Positions 50,262 to 57,735 of a DNA stretch of 64,000 nt are shown here, one piece after another. Under the pieces are notes generated by a model that saw only the letters and a list, made by a program, of their open reading frames with translations, was not told the origin of the DNA and did not search any database. Within the stretch, counting starts at the first letter, position 1; the number at the start of each line of letters is the position of its first letter. Origin of the DNA: a bacterium (lineage in GTDB: Bacteria; Chloroflexota; Dormibacteria; Dormibacterales; Dormibacteraceae); contig SCQL01000009.1 of the NCBI GenBank assembly GCA_004299235.1, positions 124,001-188,000 on the forward strand. Direction: 5' to 3'. The translations under genes were made by a program, and so were the position numbers.

Positions 50262-51965
50262 ATGCCCGCCCGAACCAGATCGCAGACCGGCCAGGTGATG
50301 GTGCTCGTGGCGGTGGCGCTGCTCGCGCTGATCGGGTCGGCGGCGCTGGTCCTGCTCGCGGGGTCGGCCGAGTGGCAGAAGAACCAGCTGCAGCAGCTGG
50401 CCGACCAGTCGGCGCTCGACTCGGCGTTGAAGATCGGCACCGGCTGCGACGCCGCCAGGGCGAACGCCGTCATCACCGAAGCCGACAGCTTCCTGGCCGC
50501 GCAGCGCACGAGGACTGGCAGCCTGGCCATCACAGCCGGCACCTGCGCCGTGCCATACCAGGGGACGGATTCGTTCGCCGGCGGCCTGAGCGCCACCATC
50601 AACTATCCCTACCGGGCGCACCAGCAGCAGGTCGAGGTCATCCTGACTCTGAAGCTCCCCATCTCCTTCGGCGGTGAGGTGGGTGCGACCAGCACGTCGG
50701 TGGTCCGGAGGGCGGTCGCCCAGCAGCTGGCGGGCTCGGTGCCGGCGGTGACCGCCACCAGCCTCGCTTGTACAGGCGGCCAGGTGAACATCAGCGGCAG
50801 CGTGGCGACCCGAAACGCCATCGCCCGCGGCGGGGCCTGCGCCCTGTACGCGCATGCCCGCTTCGACGCGCCGTCCGGGACCTACTCGGATCTCGGCAAC
50901 GTCCGGGTGTTCGCCGACGGGCAGACGTGGGTCGGCGGCGGCGGCGGCTGCACCGCCGGAGCCAATGCCGGCTCGAGCAGCGCCATCTGCGCGGACGGCT
51001 TCGAGCTGTCCGGCCATGTCGCTCCCGCCTGCGGCACCGGCGGCACGAGCGAATACCTGTCCGCCGCGGACGCGCTCATCAATCCCAACCCGTGCGCGGC
51101 CGGCGTGGCGCCTCAGCCGGTGGCCCCGCCCTCATCCACACTCCCGCCGGAGCCCAACACCGACGCGAGTGCGGTCGCCACGCTCAAGGGCACCGGGGGC
51201 GCCGCGTGCTCGCCCGGCGCCGTGTACCCGAAGGTCAAGATCAAAGGCAAGAACGTCTACTCCGGCCTCGCACCGCCACCCACCCAGGACGGCAACAGTG
51301 TCTGGCACTTCGTGCCCAGCTGCTACGGCTACATCGACGTCGGCCTGGTGAAGCCCGATGGGGCAGTCCTCGACCCCGGCTTCTACTACTTCAACGGCTC
51401 GAATTCCGGAGGCGGTGGAGGAATCTGCGTCAACGGGGGGGCCCTGTATGCCCGTGACGTGACGCTCGAGTTCGTCAACCAGGCGGGCTTCTCCTCGGGG
51501 GACTGCACCGTCGGCGGCGGCGGCGGCTGCGCCGCCCCGTGCCAGGTCGGCTCCGCGCCCTGCTCCCTACGCCCATGCCCGCCCAACACGCCCGCCGACG
51601 CGCCCAACAACCTCACGTGGTTCGCCGCCCCCTGCGCTGGAGCGCCGAGCGCGCTGGATGCAGCCAGCTGCCCGGTGTCGGCCTGGTGCCCTGTGGGCGA
51701 CCGCTCCTGCTGGAACCTGCTGGTGTGGGCTCCGGCCGGCACCACCGGGCAGTTCACGCTCAAGGGCGCCGCCGTCAACGCGTGGCTGCTCGGGTCGGTC
51801 TACTGGCCCGGCACGTGCACCGACGATGTGAACGGCACGAGCACGATCGCCGGCGCGATTTCCTGCACCAGTCTTTCGATCTCCGCCGGGGCGGGCGCCG
51901 CCACCGCCATCGGCGGCGACTACGGGATCAACACGGCTTCAGCCGAGGCAATCTTGATCGAGTGA
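50262..51965 (+). CDS. tadG: TadG-like protein with large cysteine-rich extracellular domain
   Basis: Residues about 8-50 carry the TadG-type N-terminus (TGQVMVLVAVALLALIGSAA, then LQQLADQSALDSALK). The remaining 500-odd residues of this 567-aa protein are exported, rich in Gly, Ser and Pro, and contain 22 cysteines, many next to Gly runs (GGGGGCTAG, GGGGGCAAPC). No von Willebrand A domain, usual in TadG, is recognisable. Disulfide-stabilised adhesin or pilus-tip roles are possible (inference). It lies 6 nt after the second tadE gene. Confidence 0.8.
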   Translation: MPARTRSQTGQVMVLVAVALLALIGSAALVLLAGSAEWQKNQLQQLADQSALDSALKIGTGCDAARANAVITEADSFLAAQRTRTGSLAITAGTCAVPYQGTDSFAGGLSATINYPYRAHQQQVEVILTLKLPISFGGEVGATSTSVVRRAVAQQLAGSVPAVTATSLACTGGQVNISGSVATRNAIARGGACALYAHARFDAPSGTYSDLGNVRVFADGQTWVGGGGGCTAGANAGSSSAICADGFELSGHVAPACGTGGTSEYLSAADALINPNPCAAGVAPQPVAPPSSTLPPEPNTDASAVATLKGTGGAACSPGAVYPKVKIKGKNVYSGLAPPPTQDGNSVWHFVPSCYGYIDVGLVKPDGAVLDPGFYYFNGSNSGGGGGICVNGGALYARDVTLEFVNQAGFSSGDCTVGGGGGCAAPCQVGSAPCSLRPCPPNTPADAPNNLTWFAAPCAGAPSALDAASCPVSAWCPVGDRSCWNLLVWAPAGTTGQFTLKGAAVNAWLLGSVYWPGTCTDDVNGTSTIAGAISCTSLSISAGAGAATAIGGDYGINTASAEAILIE

Positions 51966-52010
51966 AGTTGCGTCATTCGGCGCATCATGCGAGGCTTGGT
52001 GGCCAACTAG

Positions 52011-52805
52011 ATGTCCATAGGCAACTCTGAGGTCAGCCGGCCGCGGCGCGGACGGCTCTACATCGTCGTTGGCTCGATCCTCGCCGTGCTCGCCTTCGCG
52101 ACCGCCGCCGGGCTCGCCAGCCTGCCGCTCCTGGCCCCGACCACAGGCGGCGCCAAGGTGGTGGTGGCCAAGAACACCATCACCGCCCGAACCAAGATCC
52201 AGGCCTCCGACCTGGAGCTCAGCACCGTCAACCCGGTCCCGCCCCAGGCGTTTTTCGACCTCAGCGCCGTGGCCGCCAAGGGAGCCCGCGTCGACATACC
52301 GGCCGGCTCCCCCGTCACCGCCAACCTCATCGCCGCCGCGGGCGACCTGCTGAGCAGCAGCGACGTGACGTACCTCCCGATCCCGTCGGGCTACGTCGCC
52401 GTCACCGTGCCGACCGGCGAGCAGGTCGGCGTCGGCGGATATGTGCAGGCCGGCGATCGGATCACGATGCTGGCCACCATCAACACCTCCGTGTTCGGAG
52501 TGAGCCCAGGCGTTCCGGTGGTGCGGACCGTGTTCCGCAACCTCGACGTGCTGCGCGTCGGCCCGGCGACGGGATCCTCCGGAACGGCGCAGGTCACCAG
52601 CAGCTTGACTCTGCTCACGACCGGCTGCGACTCCGAGTACCTCTTCTGGCTCTTGAACAACGCGACGCTGAAATACGAGCTGGAATCGTTCTCCGACTAC
52701 GCCGCGACACCGAGCCAGCCTGATCCGGCCTGCCCGAAGCTGTCGTCGGCGGACGGGGTCGGGCCACATGACGTGGACACTCGCTGGCATTTCACCGGCC
52801 GCTGA
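52011..52805 (+). CDS. cpaB: CpaB/RcpC-like pilus assembly protein with SAF domain
   Basis: The 264-aa protein has an N-terminal transmembrane segment (about residues 17-42) and a SAF/RcpC region with VVVAKNTITARTKIQASDLE, RVDIPAGSPVTANLIA and VGVGGYVQAGDRITMLATI. This is the pattern of CpaB/RcpC. In diderms CpaB works with the CpaC secretin. No secretin gene is seen here, which fits a monoderm envelope. It lies 45 nt after tadG and 3 nt before tadB. Confidence 0.88.
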   Translation: MSIGNSEVSRPRRGRLYIVVGSILAVLAFATAAGLASLPLLAPTTGGAKVVVAKNTITARTKIQASDLELSTVNPVPPQAFFDLSAVAAKGARVDIPAGSPVTANLIAAAGDLLSSSDVTYLPIPSGYVAVTVPTGEQVGVGGYVQAGDRITMLATINTSVFGVSPGVPVVRTVFRNLDVLRVGPATGSSGTAQVTSSLTLLTTGCDSEYLFWLLNNATLKYELESFSDYAATPSQPDPACPKLSSADGVGPHDVDTRWHFTGR

Positions 52806-52808
52806 TCC

Positions 52809-53759
52809 ATGCCGGTCATCGTCCTGCTGGTCGCCGCCGCCGCCGCTTTCGGGGTCGGCCTTGTGGTGTACGGCATCGTCACCCGCAATCGCGTGGTGGC
52901 GGCATCGGCCGGCGGGCCCACGGCCAGGGTCACGAATCGGAGCCTGGCTGACGTAAGGGAGCAGCTGCGGCGGCGTTTCGAGCCAGGCGCCGCACCGGCC
53001 TGGATGGCCGCCATGCAGAACCCCAGCGCCCTCGCAGCCGACCTGGCCAGCGCGGACCTTCAACTCCGTCCCTACGAGTTCCGCTTCGTGCAGGCCGGCT
53101 CGGCGGTCGCCCTGGCGCTGATCGCGCTGCTGCGATTCGGCGTCAGCATCCCCATCCTCGTCTTCGCCGCGATCGGGTATGTGCTTCCGGCTTTTTACCT
53201 GCGCAACCGGCGCGGCCATCGCCTGCGCCAGTTCGACGCGGGCCTGCCGCGTGCCATGGATTTGATGGCGAACTCGATGAAGGCCGGCCAGTCGGTCGTG
53301 CAATCGCTGCGTGCCGTGACCGAAAATGCCGGCCCGCCCCTGGCCGACGAATTCGGGCTCGCTCGTCGGGAGATCGAGCTCGGAGCCTCAATCGAAAGCG
53401 CGCTCAGCAACATGGTGCGGCGCATCGGCAGCGCGGACCTGCGGCTGGTGGTCATGGTGATCACCATCCAGCACACGGTGGGGGGCGACCTACCCGCCAT
53501 CCTCGCCACCCTGGCCGACACGATGCGGCAGCGTGCCGAAATGCGGGCGGAGGTCCTCGCGGCGACCGCGCAGTCGCGCGCGTCGAGCCTGATCATCACG
53601 CTGCTCCCGGTGGTCGCCGGCGCATTCCTGTACCTGGTCGTGCCCGGCTACTTCCGGCCCATGTTCCTCAACCCGCTCGGCTGGGCGATGCTGCTCCTTG
53701 CGGCGGGGTTGCTGGTCGTCGGCAACCTGATCATCCGCCGTATCACCGCGATCGCATGA
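52809..53759 (+). CDS. tadB: Tad pilus inner-membrane platform protein TadB
   Basis: TadB is one of two GspF-like platform proteins for Flp pilus assembly. The 316-aa protein has an N-terminal transmembrane helix, a pair in the middle (VALALIALLRFGVSIPILVF) and two at the C-terminus. The conserved T2SSF domain shows FDAGLPRAMDLMANSMKAGQ and RIGSADLRLVVMVITIQHTVGGDLP. Its ATG follows cpaB by 3 nt, and tadC overlaps its stop (ATGA). Confidence 0.93.
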   Translation: MPVIVLLVAAAAAFGVGLVVYGIVTRNRVVAASAGGPTARVTNRSLADVREQLRRRFEPGAAPAWMAAMQNPSALAADLASADLQLRPYEFRFVQAGSAVALALIALLRFGVSIPILVFAAIGYVLPAFYLRNRRGHRLRQFDAGLPRAMDLMANSMKAGQSVVQSLRAVTENAGPPLADEFGLARREIELGASIESALSNMVRRIGSADLRLVVMVITIQHTVGGDLPAILATLADTMRQRAEMRAEVLAATAQSRASSLIITLLPVVAGAFLYLVVPGYFRPMFLNPLGWAMLLLAAGLLVVGNLIIRRITAIA

Positions 53760-54682
53760 ACACCCTGCCGATCATCGTCGGCGTCGTCGCCGCGGCCGGG
53801 GCCTGGCTGCTGGCCGCCGGCATCATGGCCGCACGCACCGGCGACGCGGCCACCCTCGCCCGCCAGCGGCTGGCGCGCCAGGAGATCGCCCTCGGCCAGA
53901 ACGCGATCGCCCTCGAGCTCGAGAAACCGCTGGGCGAGCGCCTCACGGCGCCGTTCCGCCGCTGGCTGGCGCGCCAGATGAACCGCCTCACCCCCGCCAC
54001 GCAGGCGGCCAACTTCCAGAGGCAGCTCGACTTCGTCGGCGCGCCGCTGGGCCTCGACCCGGCGGGCGTCCAGACGCTGCGGATCGCCGCGGCGGCCGCG
54101 TTGGGGGCGCTCGGGACGGCGATCGGTGTGCTCATCGGCCAGCCGTTTGCCATCGGCCTGGCCCTCCTGATCGGGGTGGCGGTCGGTTTCTACCTGCCCG
54201 TCATCTGGTTGGACCAGCTGGTGCGCGACCGGCGCACCGAACTGGAGGTGGCGCTGCCCAACGCCCTGGACGTGGTCGCGATCAGCATGAGCGCCGGCCT
54301 CGGCCTGGACCGCGCGCTGGAGCAGCTGGTCCGGCACCAGGAAGGACCGCTCACCCTGCTCGTGGCACGCGCCCTGCGCGAGATGGAGCTCGGCCGGCCG
54401 CGCGCCGAGGCGTTGTCGGACATGGCGGAGGCCACCGGGGTCGACGACTTCGCCTCGCTCGTGCGCGGGATCCTGCACGCCGAGCGGACGGGCGTCCCCA
54501 TCGCCCATACGATCGCCGCGCACTCGGCTCAGATGCGAGTCAAGCGGCGCCTCAAGATCCGCACCGAAGCCGCCCGCGCCTCGCTGAAGATCCTCGTCCC
54601 GACCGTCGGGTGCGTCTTCCCGACGCTCTGGCTGATCCTGCTGGGCCCGGCGCTGATCGTCGTCTTCAGCATCGGCCATTAG
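53756..54682 (+). CDS. tadC: Tad pilus inner-membrane platform protein TadC
   Basis: This is the second GspF-like platform protein, 308 aa. It shows membrane segments at about residues 5-25, 108-150 and 280-305. The T2SSF domain contains ALPNALDVVAISMSAGLGLD, GRPRAEALSDMAEATGVDDF and HSAQMRVKRRLKIRTEAARA. It is the last gene of the plus-strand Tad arm. Downstream (54683-54912) there is no gene, only a palindromic repeat. Confidence 0.93.
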   Translation: MNTLPIIVGVVAAAGAWLLAAGIMAARTGDAATLARQRLARQEIALGQNAIALELEKPLGERLTAPFRRWLARQMNRLTPATQAANFQRQLDFVGAPLGLDPAGVQTLRIAAAAALGALGTAIGVLIGQPFAIGLALLIGVAVGFYLPVIWLDQLVRDRRTELEVALPNALDVVAISMSAGLGLDRALEQLVRHQEGPLTLLVARALREMELGRPRAEALSDMAEATGVDDFASLVRGILHAERTGVPIAHTIAAHSAQMRVKRRLKIRTEAARASLKILVPTVGCVFPTLWLILLGPALIVVFSIGH

Positions 54683-54853
54683 CCTTTCCCATCCCCAGAG
54701 CAGGCGAGGCACTCAGCCTGGTGGCACGGCACCGCGCCCGGCCGGCCGGTGAGTCGCCACAGACGACACTGTGAAGCGGGCGGAAAGCTGGGAAGAGGGC
54801 GTGCGTGTGGCGCTCGGAGGCCGCCAAGCGATGTCGGTGGGGGAAGAACCGCC

Positions 54854-54890
54854 CCCTCTCCCCTCGGGGGAGAGGGTCAGGGTGAGGGGT
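54854..54890. repeat. Palindromic GC repeat, copy 2, with GTGAGGGG tail
   Basis: CCCTCTCCCC and GGGGAGAGGG form a perfect 10-bp inverted repeat with a 3-nt loop, followed by TCAGGGTGAGGGG. The palindromic core matches the copy at 3637-3656. It lies in the 230-nt gap between the convergent tadC and metallo-hydrolase genes, where it may stall transcription. I see nothing else in that gap. Confidence 0.75.
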
Positions 54891-54912
54891 GCGCGCTCGG
54901 CGACTGGACAAA

Positions 54913-55536
54913 CTAGCTCAGAAACGGGTTCGTTCGCCTTTCCCGCCCGATGGTCGTCGGCGCTCCGTGGCCGCTGTGAACGACCAGGTCGTCGGGCTGT
55001 GACAGCAACTTGGCGTGGATACCCTCGAGCAGCGCCTCGCCGTTCGAGTTGGCGAAGTCCGAGCGCCCGATCGAGCCCGCAAACAGGGCGTCGCCCGTGA
55101 AGAGGTGGTTGCCGATCCTCAGCGTCACGCCGCCGGGGCTGTGGCCCGGCGTGTGCAGCACCTCGAACTCGAGCGCGCCGGCTCGGTAGGGCTCGCCTTC
55201 GACCAGGCTGGTCACGTTCTCGATGCGGTCCATCGCCGCGGACCCCCCGCGCAGGGGCCTGCCCTCGGCCACGACCTCCCGTTCCGCATCGTGGACGGCG
55301 ACGGGGATCGGCCCCCACTCCTCGAGCAGCACCGGCAGGCCGGCGATGTGGTCGACGTCGGTGTGGGTCAGCAGGATGGCCCGGACGTTGGCCCCGCGGC
55401 TTCGGACCAGGCCGGTCATCAGGTCCGGCTCGAGGTTGGCATCGATGACCACCGCGTCGTGGGTGTCCTCGTCCTCGACGAGATAGGAATTGGTGCCGAA
55501 CCGCCGGTCGGTGGTGGCCTCGACGCGGATGCTCAC
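54913..55536 (-). CDS. Metallo-beta-lactamase-fold hydrolase (glyoxalase II-like)
   Basis: The 207-aa protein has the MBL fold motifs THTDVDHIAG, HTPGHSPGG, GDALFAGSIGRSD and the C-terminal HSGHG, as in hydroxyacylglutathione-hydrolase-like proteins. The first motif is HxDxDH rather than HxHxDH, so one zinc ligand differs from classic glyoxalase II. The substrate is unknown. Its GTG overlaps the rel stop (GTGA), so it is co-translated with the (p)ppGpp enzyme. Confidence 0.87.
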   Translation of the reverse strand: MSIRVEATTDRRFGTNSYLVEDEDTHDAVVIDANLEPDLMTGLVRSRGANVRAILLTHTDVDHIAGLPVLLEEWGPIPVAVHDAEREVVAEGRPLRGGSAAMDRIENVTSLVEGEPYRAGALEFEVLHTPGHSPGGVTLRIGNHLFTGDALFAGSIGRSDFANSNGEALLEGIHAKLLSQPDDLVVHSGHGAPTTIGRERRTNPFLS

Positions 55537-57659
55537 GAGGCTTCGCGAGCGACCGTGTGGACGTCCTTGACGCTTTCCAGCCTTTCCATCAGGCGTGACA
55601 GCTGCGCCAGGGAGTCGATCTCCACGGTCGCCGAAACGACCGCCGTCTTGTCGTCATAGACGTGGACCTCGAGCGCGGACATGTTGACGCGGTTCTCCGC
55701 CACCACCGTGGCGATGTCGCGCAGGAGGCCCTGGCGGTCCCAGGCCTCGAGCTTGATCGCGACGGGGTAGAGATGCGACGCCTCGGAGTCCCAGTCCACC
55801 GGCACCACGCGCGCGCGGTCCTGGGCGTTGACGGCGTTGATGCAGTCGGCACGATGCACGGTCACCCCCTTGCCGCGAGTCGTGTAGCCGACGATGGCAT
55901 CACCGGGAACCGGCTGGCAGCACGGGGCCACCTTGGTGAAGATCCCCTTCTCGCCGCGAACCAGCACCCGCGGCGTCGGTTGCACGTTGGGGATCAGCGG
56001 GATCGCATGCAGGTCGCCGGCGCCGTCCGTGCGGAGCGCCATCCGCATGACGACGGCGTGCGGAGACAGGTCGCCGTAACCGACCGCGGCCAGGAAGTCG
56101 TCGATCGCCGCGAACTTGTGCATGTTCGCCATCTCCAGGAGCTTGCCCTCCTCGAGGTCGGCGAGGTTCATCCGGTGCATGCGGTGGAGTTCCTTGTCGA
56201 GCAGATCGCGGCCCTTGGTCACGTTCTCGTCGCGGCGCTGGCTCTTGAACCACTTGCGGATACGTTCTTTGGCTGAAGCGCTCTTGACGAAGTTCAGCCA
56301 GTCACGGCTGGGTCCATGGGGACCCTTGGACGTCAGGATCTCGACGATCTCGCCGTTCTTCAGCTCGTAGTCGAGCGGCACCATGCGGCCGTTGACCTTG
56401 GCGCCGATGCACCGGTGACCGACCTCGGTGTGAATGCGATAGGCGAAGTCGACTGGGGTCGAGTCGGCCGGCAGGTTGAGGACATCGCCCTTGGGCGTGA
56501 AGACGTACACCTCGTCCTGAAACAGGTCGACCTTGACCGTGTCCAGGAACGATTCCGCGTCGCCGACTTCGTTCTGCCACTCCAGAAGGCTCCGCAGCCA
56601 CGACAGTTTCTGATCGAAGCTCGCGTCCTTGCCGCCCTCCTTATAGGTCCAGTGCGCGGCGACGCCGAACTCCGCGACGCGATGCATCTCGTGCGTGCGG
56701 ATCTGGATTTCGATGGGCTCGCCGGTGTGCGTGATGACCGTGGTGTGAAGGGATTGGTAGCCATTGGATTTCGGCATCGCGACGTAGTCCTTGAACCGGC
56801 CGGGCACAGGCTTCCACAGCGAGTGCACCACGCCGAGCACGCCGTAACAGTCGCGCACGGATTCGACCTGGACCCGGATCGCCGACAGGTCGTAGATCTC
56901 CGAGAAATCCTTGTTCTCGCGGGTCATCTTCTGCCAGACGGAGTAGATGTGCTTCGGCCGGCCGGTGATGTCCGCACGGATGCCGACCCCCTCGAGCTCG
57001 CGAGCGAGGATCTCGCGCAGGTCTGAAACCAGCGCCTCTCGCTCGGTGCGCTTTCTCGCTATCCGCTTGGCGACGTCGTCGTACGCCTCGGGCTCCAGGT
57101 TCTTGAAGGCCAGGTCTTCCAGCTCCCACTTGATCTGTCCGATGCCGAGCCGGTGCGCCAGCGGAGCGTAGATGTCCAGCGTCTCCCGCGAGATCTTCCG
57201 GCGCTTCACCTCCGGCAGCGGGTCGAGGGTGCGCATGTTGTGAAGGCGGTCGGCGAGCTTGATCAGGACCACTCTCAGGTCCTCCGCCATCGCCACCATC
57301 ATCTTGCGGATGTTCTCCGCCTGCTGCTGCTGGTCGGAGCGCAGGGCGATCCGCCCCAGCTTCGTCACCCCGTCGACCAGCCGGCCCACCTCGGGGCCGA
57401 ACTCGCGCACCACCTCCTCCGCGGTGAGAGCGGTGTCTTCGACGGTGTCGTGGAGGAGCGCGGCGGCGATCGTCTCGGCGTCGAGCTCGAGGTCGGCCAG
57501 GATGGCGGCCACCTCCAGCGGGTGGTTGACGTACTCCTCGCCGGACAGCCGGCGCTGACCCGTGTGCGCGCTGGCGGCGCGTTCGTACGCCTTCCGAACC
57601 ACCTGCTGGCCCTCGAGATCGAGGTGGTCGGCGATCCTGAGCAGCTCTGAAACCGTCAT
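55533..57659 (-). CDS. rel: Bifunctional (p)ppGpp synthetase/hydrolase Rel
   Basis: Rel controls the stringent response. The 708-aa protein has the HD hydrolase domain (LLHDTVEDTALTAEEVV), the synthetase domain (GRPKHIYSVWQKM, then RFKDYVAMPKSNGYQSLHT), a TGS domain (VYVFTPKGDVLNLPADSTPV), a conserved cysteine region (VAPCCQPVPGDAIVG) and a C-terminal ACT domain. The intact HD motif and the RxKD version of the synthetase loop indicate that both activities are present. The ATG at 57659 lies 76 nt from the divergent HD-GYP gene. Confidence 0.96.
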   Translation of the reverse strand: MTVSELLRIADHLDLEGQQVVRKAYERAASAHTGQRRLSGEEYVNHPLEVAAILADLELDAETIAAALLHDTVEDTALTAEEVVREFGPEVGRLVDGVTKLGRIALRSDQQQQAENIRKMMVAMAEDLRVVLIKLADRLHNMRTLDPLPEVKRRKISRETLDIYAPLAHRLGIGQIKWELEDLAFKNLEPEAYDDVAKRIARKRTEREALVSDLREILARELEGVGIRADITGRPKHIYSVWQKMTRENKDFSEIYDLSAIRVQVESVRDCYGVLGVVHSLWKPVPGRFKDYVAMPKSNGYQSLHTTVITHTGEPIEIQIRTHEMHRVAEFGVAAHWTYKEGGKDASFDQKLSWLRSLLEWQNEVGDAESFLDTVKVDLFQDEVYVFTPKGDVLNLPADSTPVDFAYRIHTEVGHRCIGAKVNGRMVPLDYELKNGEIVEILTSKGPHGPSRDWLNFVKSASAKERIRKWFKSQRRDENVTKGRDLLDKELHRMHRMNLADLEEGKLLEMANMHKFAAIDDFLAAVGYGDLSPHAVVMRMALRTDGAGDLHAIPLIPNVQPTPRVLVRGEKGIFTKVAPCCQPVPGDAIVGYTTRGKGVTVHRADCINAVNAQDRARVVPVDWDSEASHLYPVAIKLEAWDRQGLLRDIATVVAENRVNMSALEVHVYDDKTAVVSATVEIDSLAQLSRLMERLESVKDVHTVAREAS

Positions 57660-57717
57660 TTCCTGACGATTGAGAAGTTTAGGCGGGCATCAGGTCCCCC
57701 CTCGGCGGACGCGCCCA

Positions 57718-57723
57718 TAGACT
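57718..57723 (+). promoter_or_regulatory. -10-like TAGACT before the HD-GYP gene
   Basis: TAGACT lies 12 nt before the GTG at 57736 in the 76-nt region shared with the divergent rel gene. It would give a leader of about 5 nt. No Shine-Dalgarno sequence is seen. The call is weaker than at hisS or thrS because the hexamer is a poorer match and the spacing is longer. Confidence 0.35.
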
Positions 57724-57735
57724 TACCCAGGCGAA

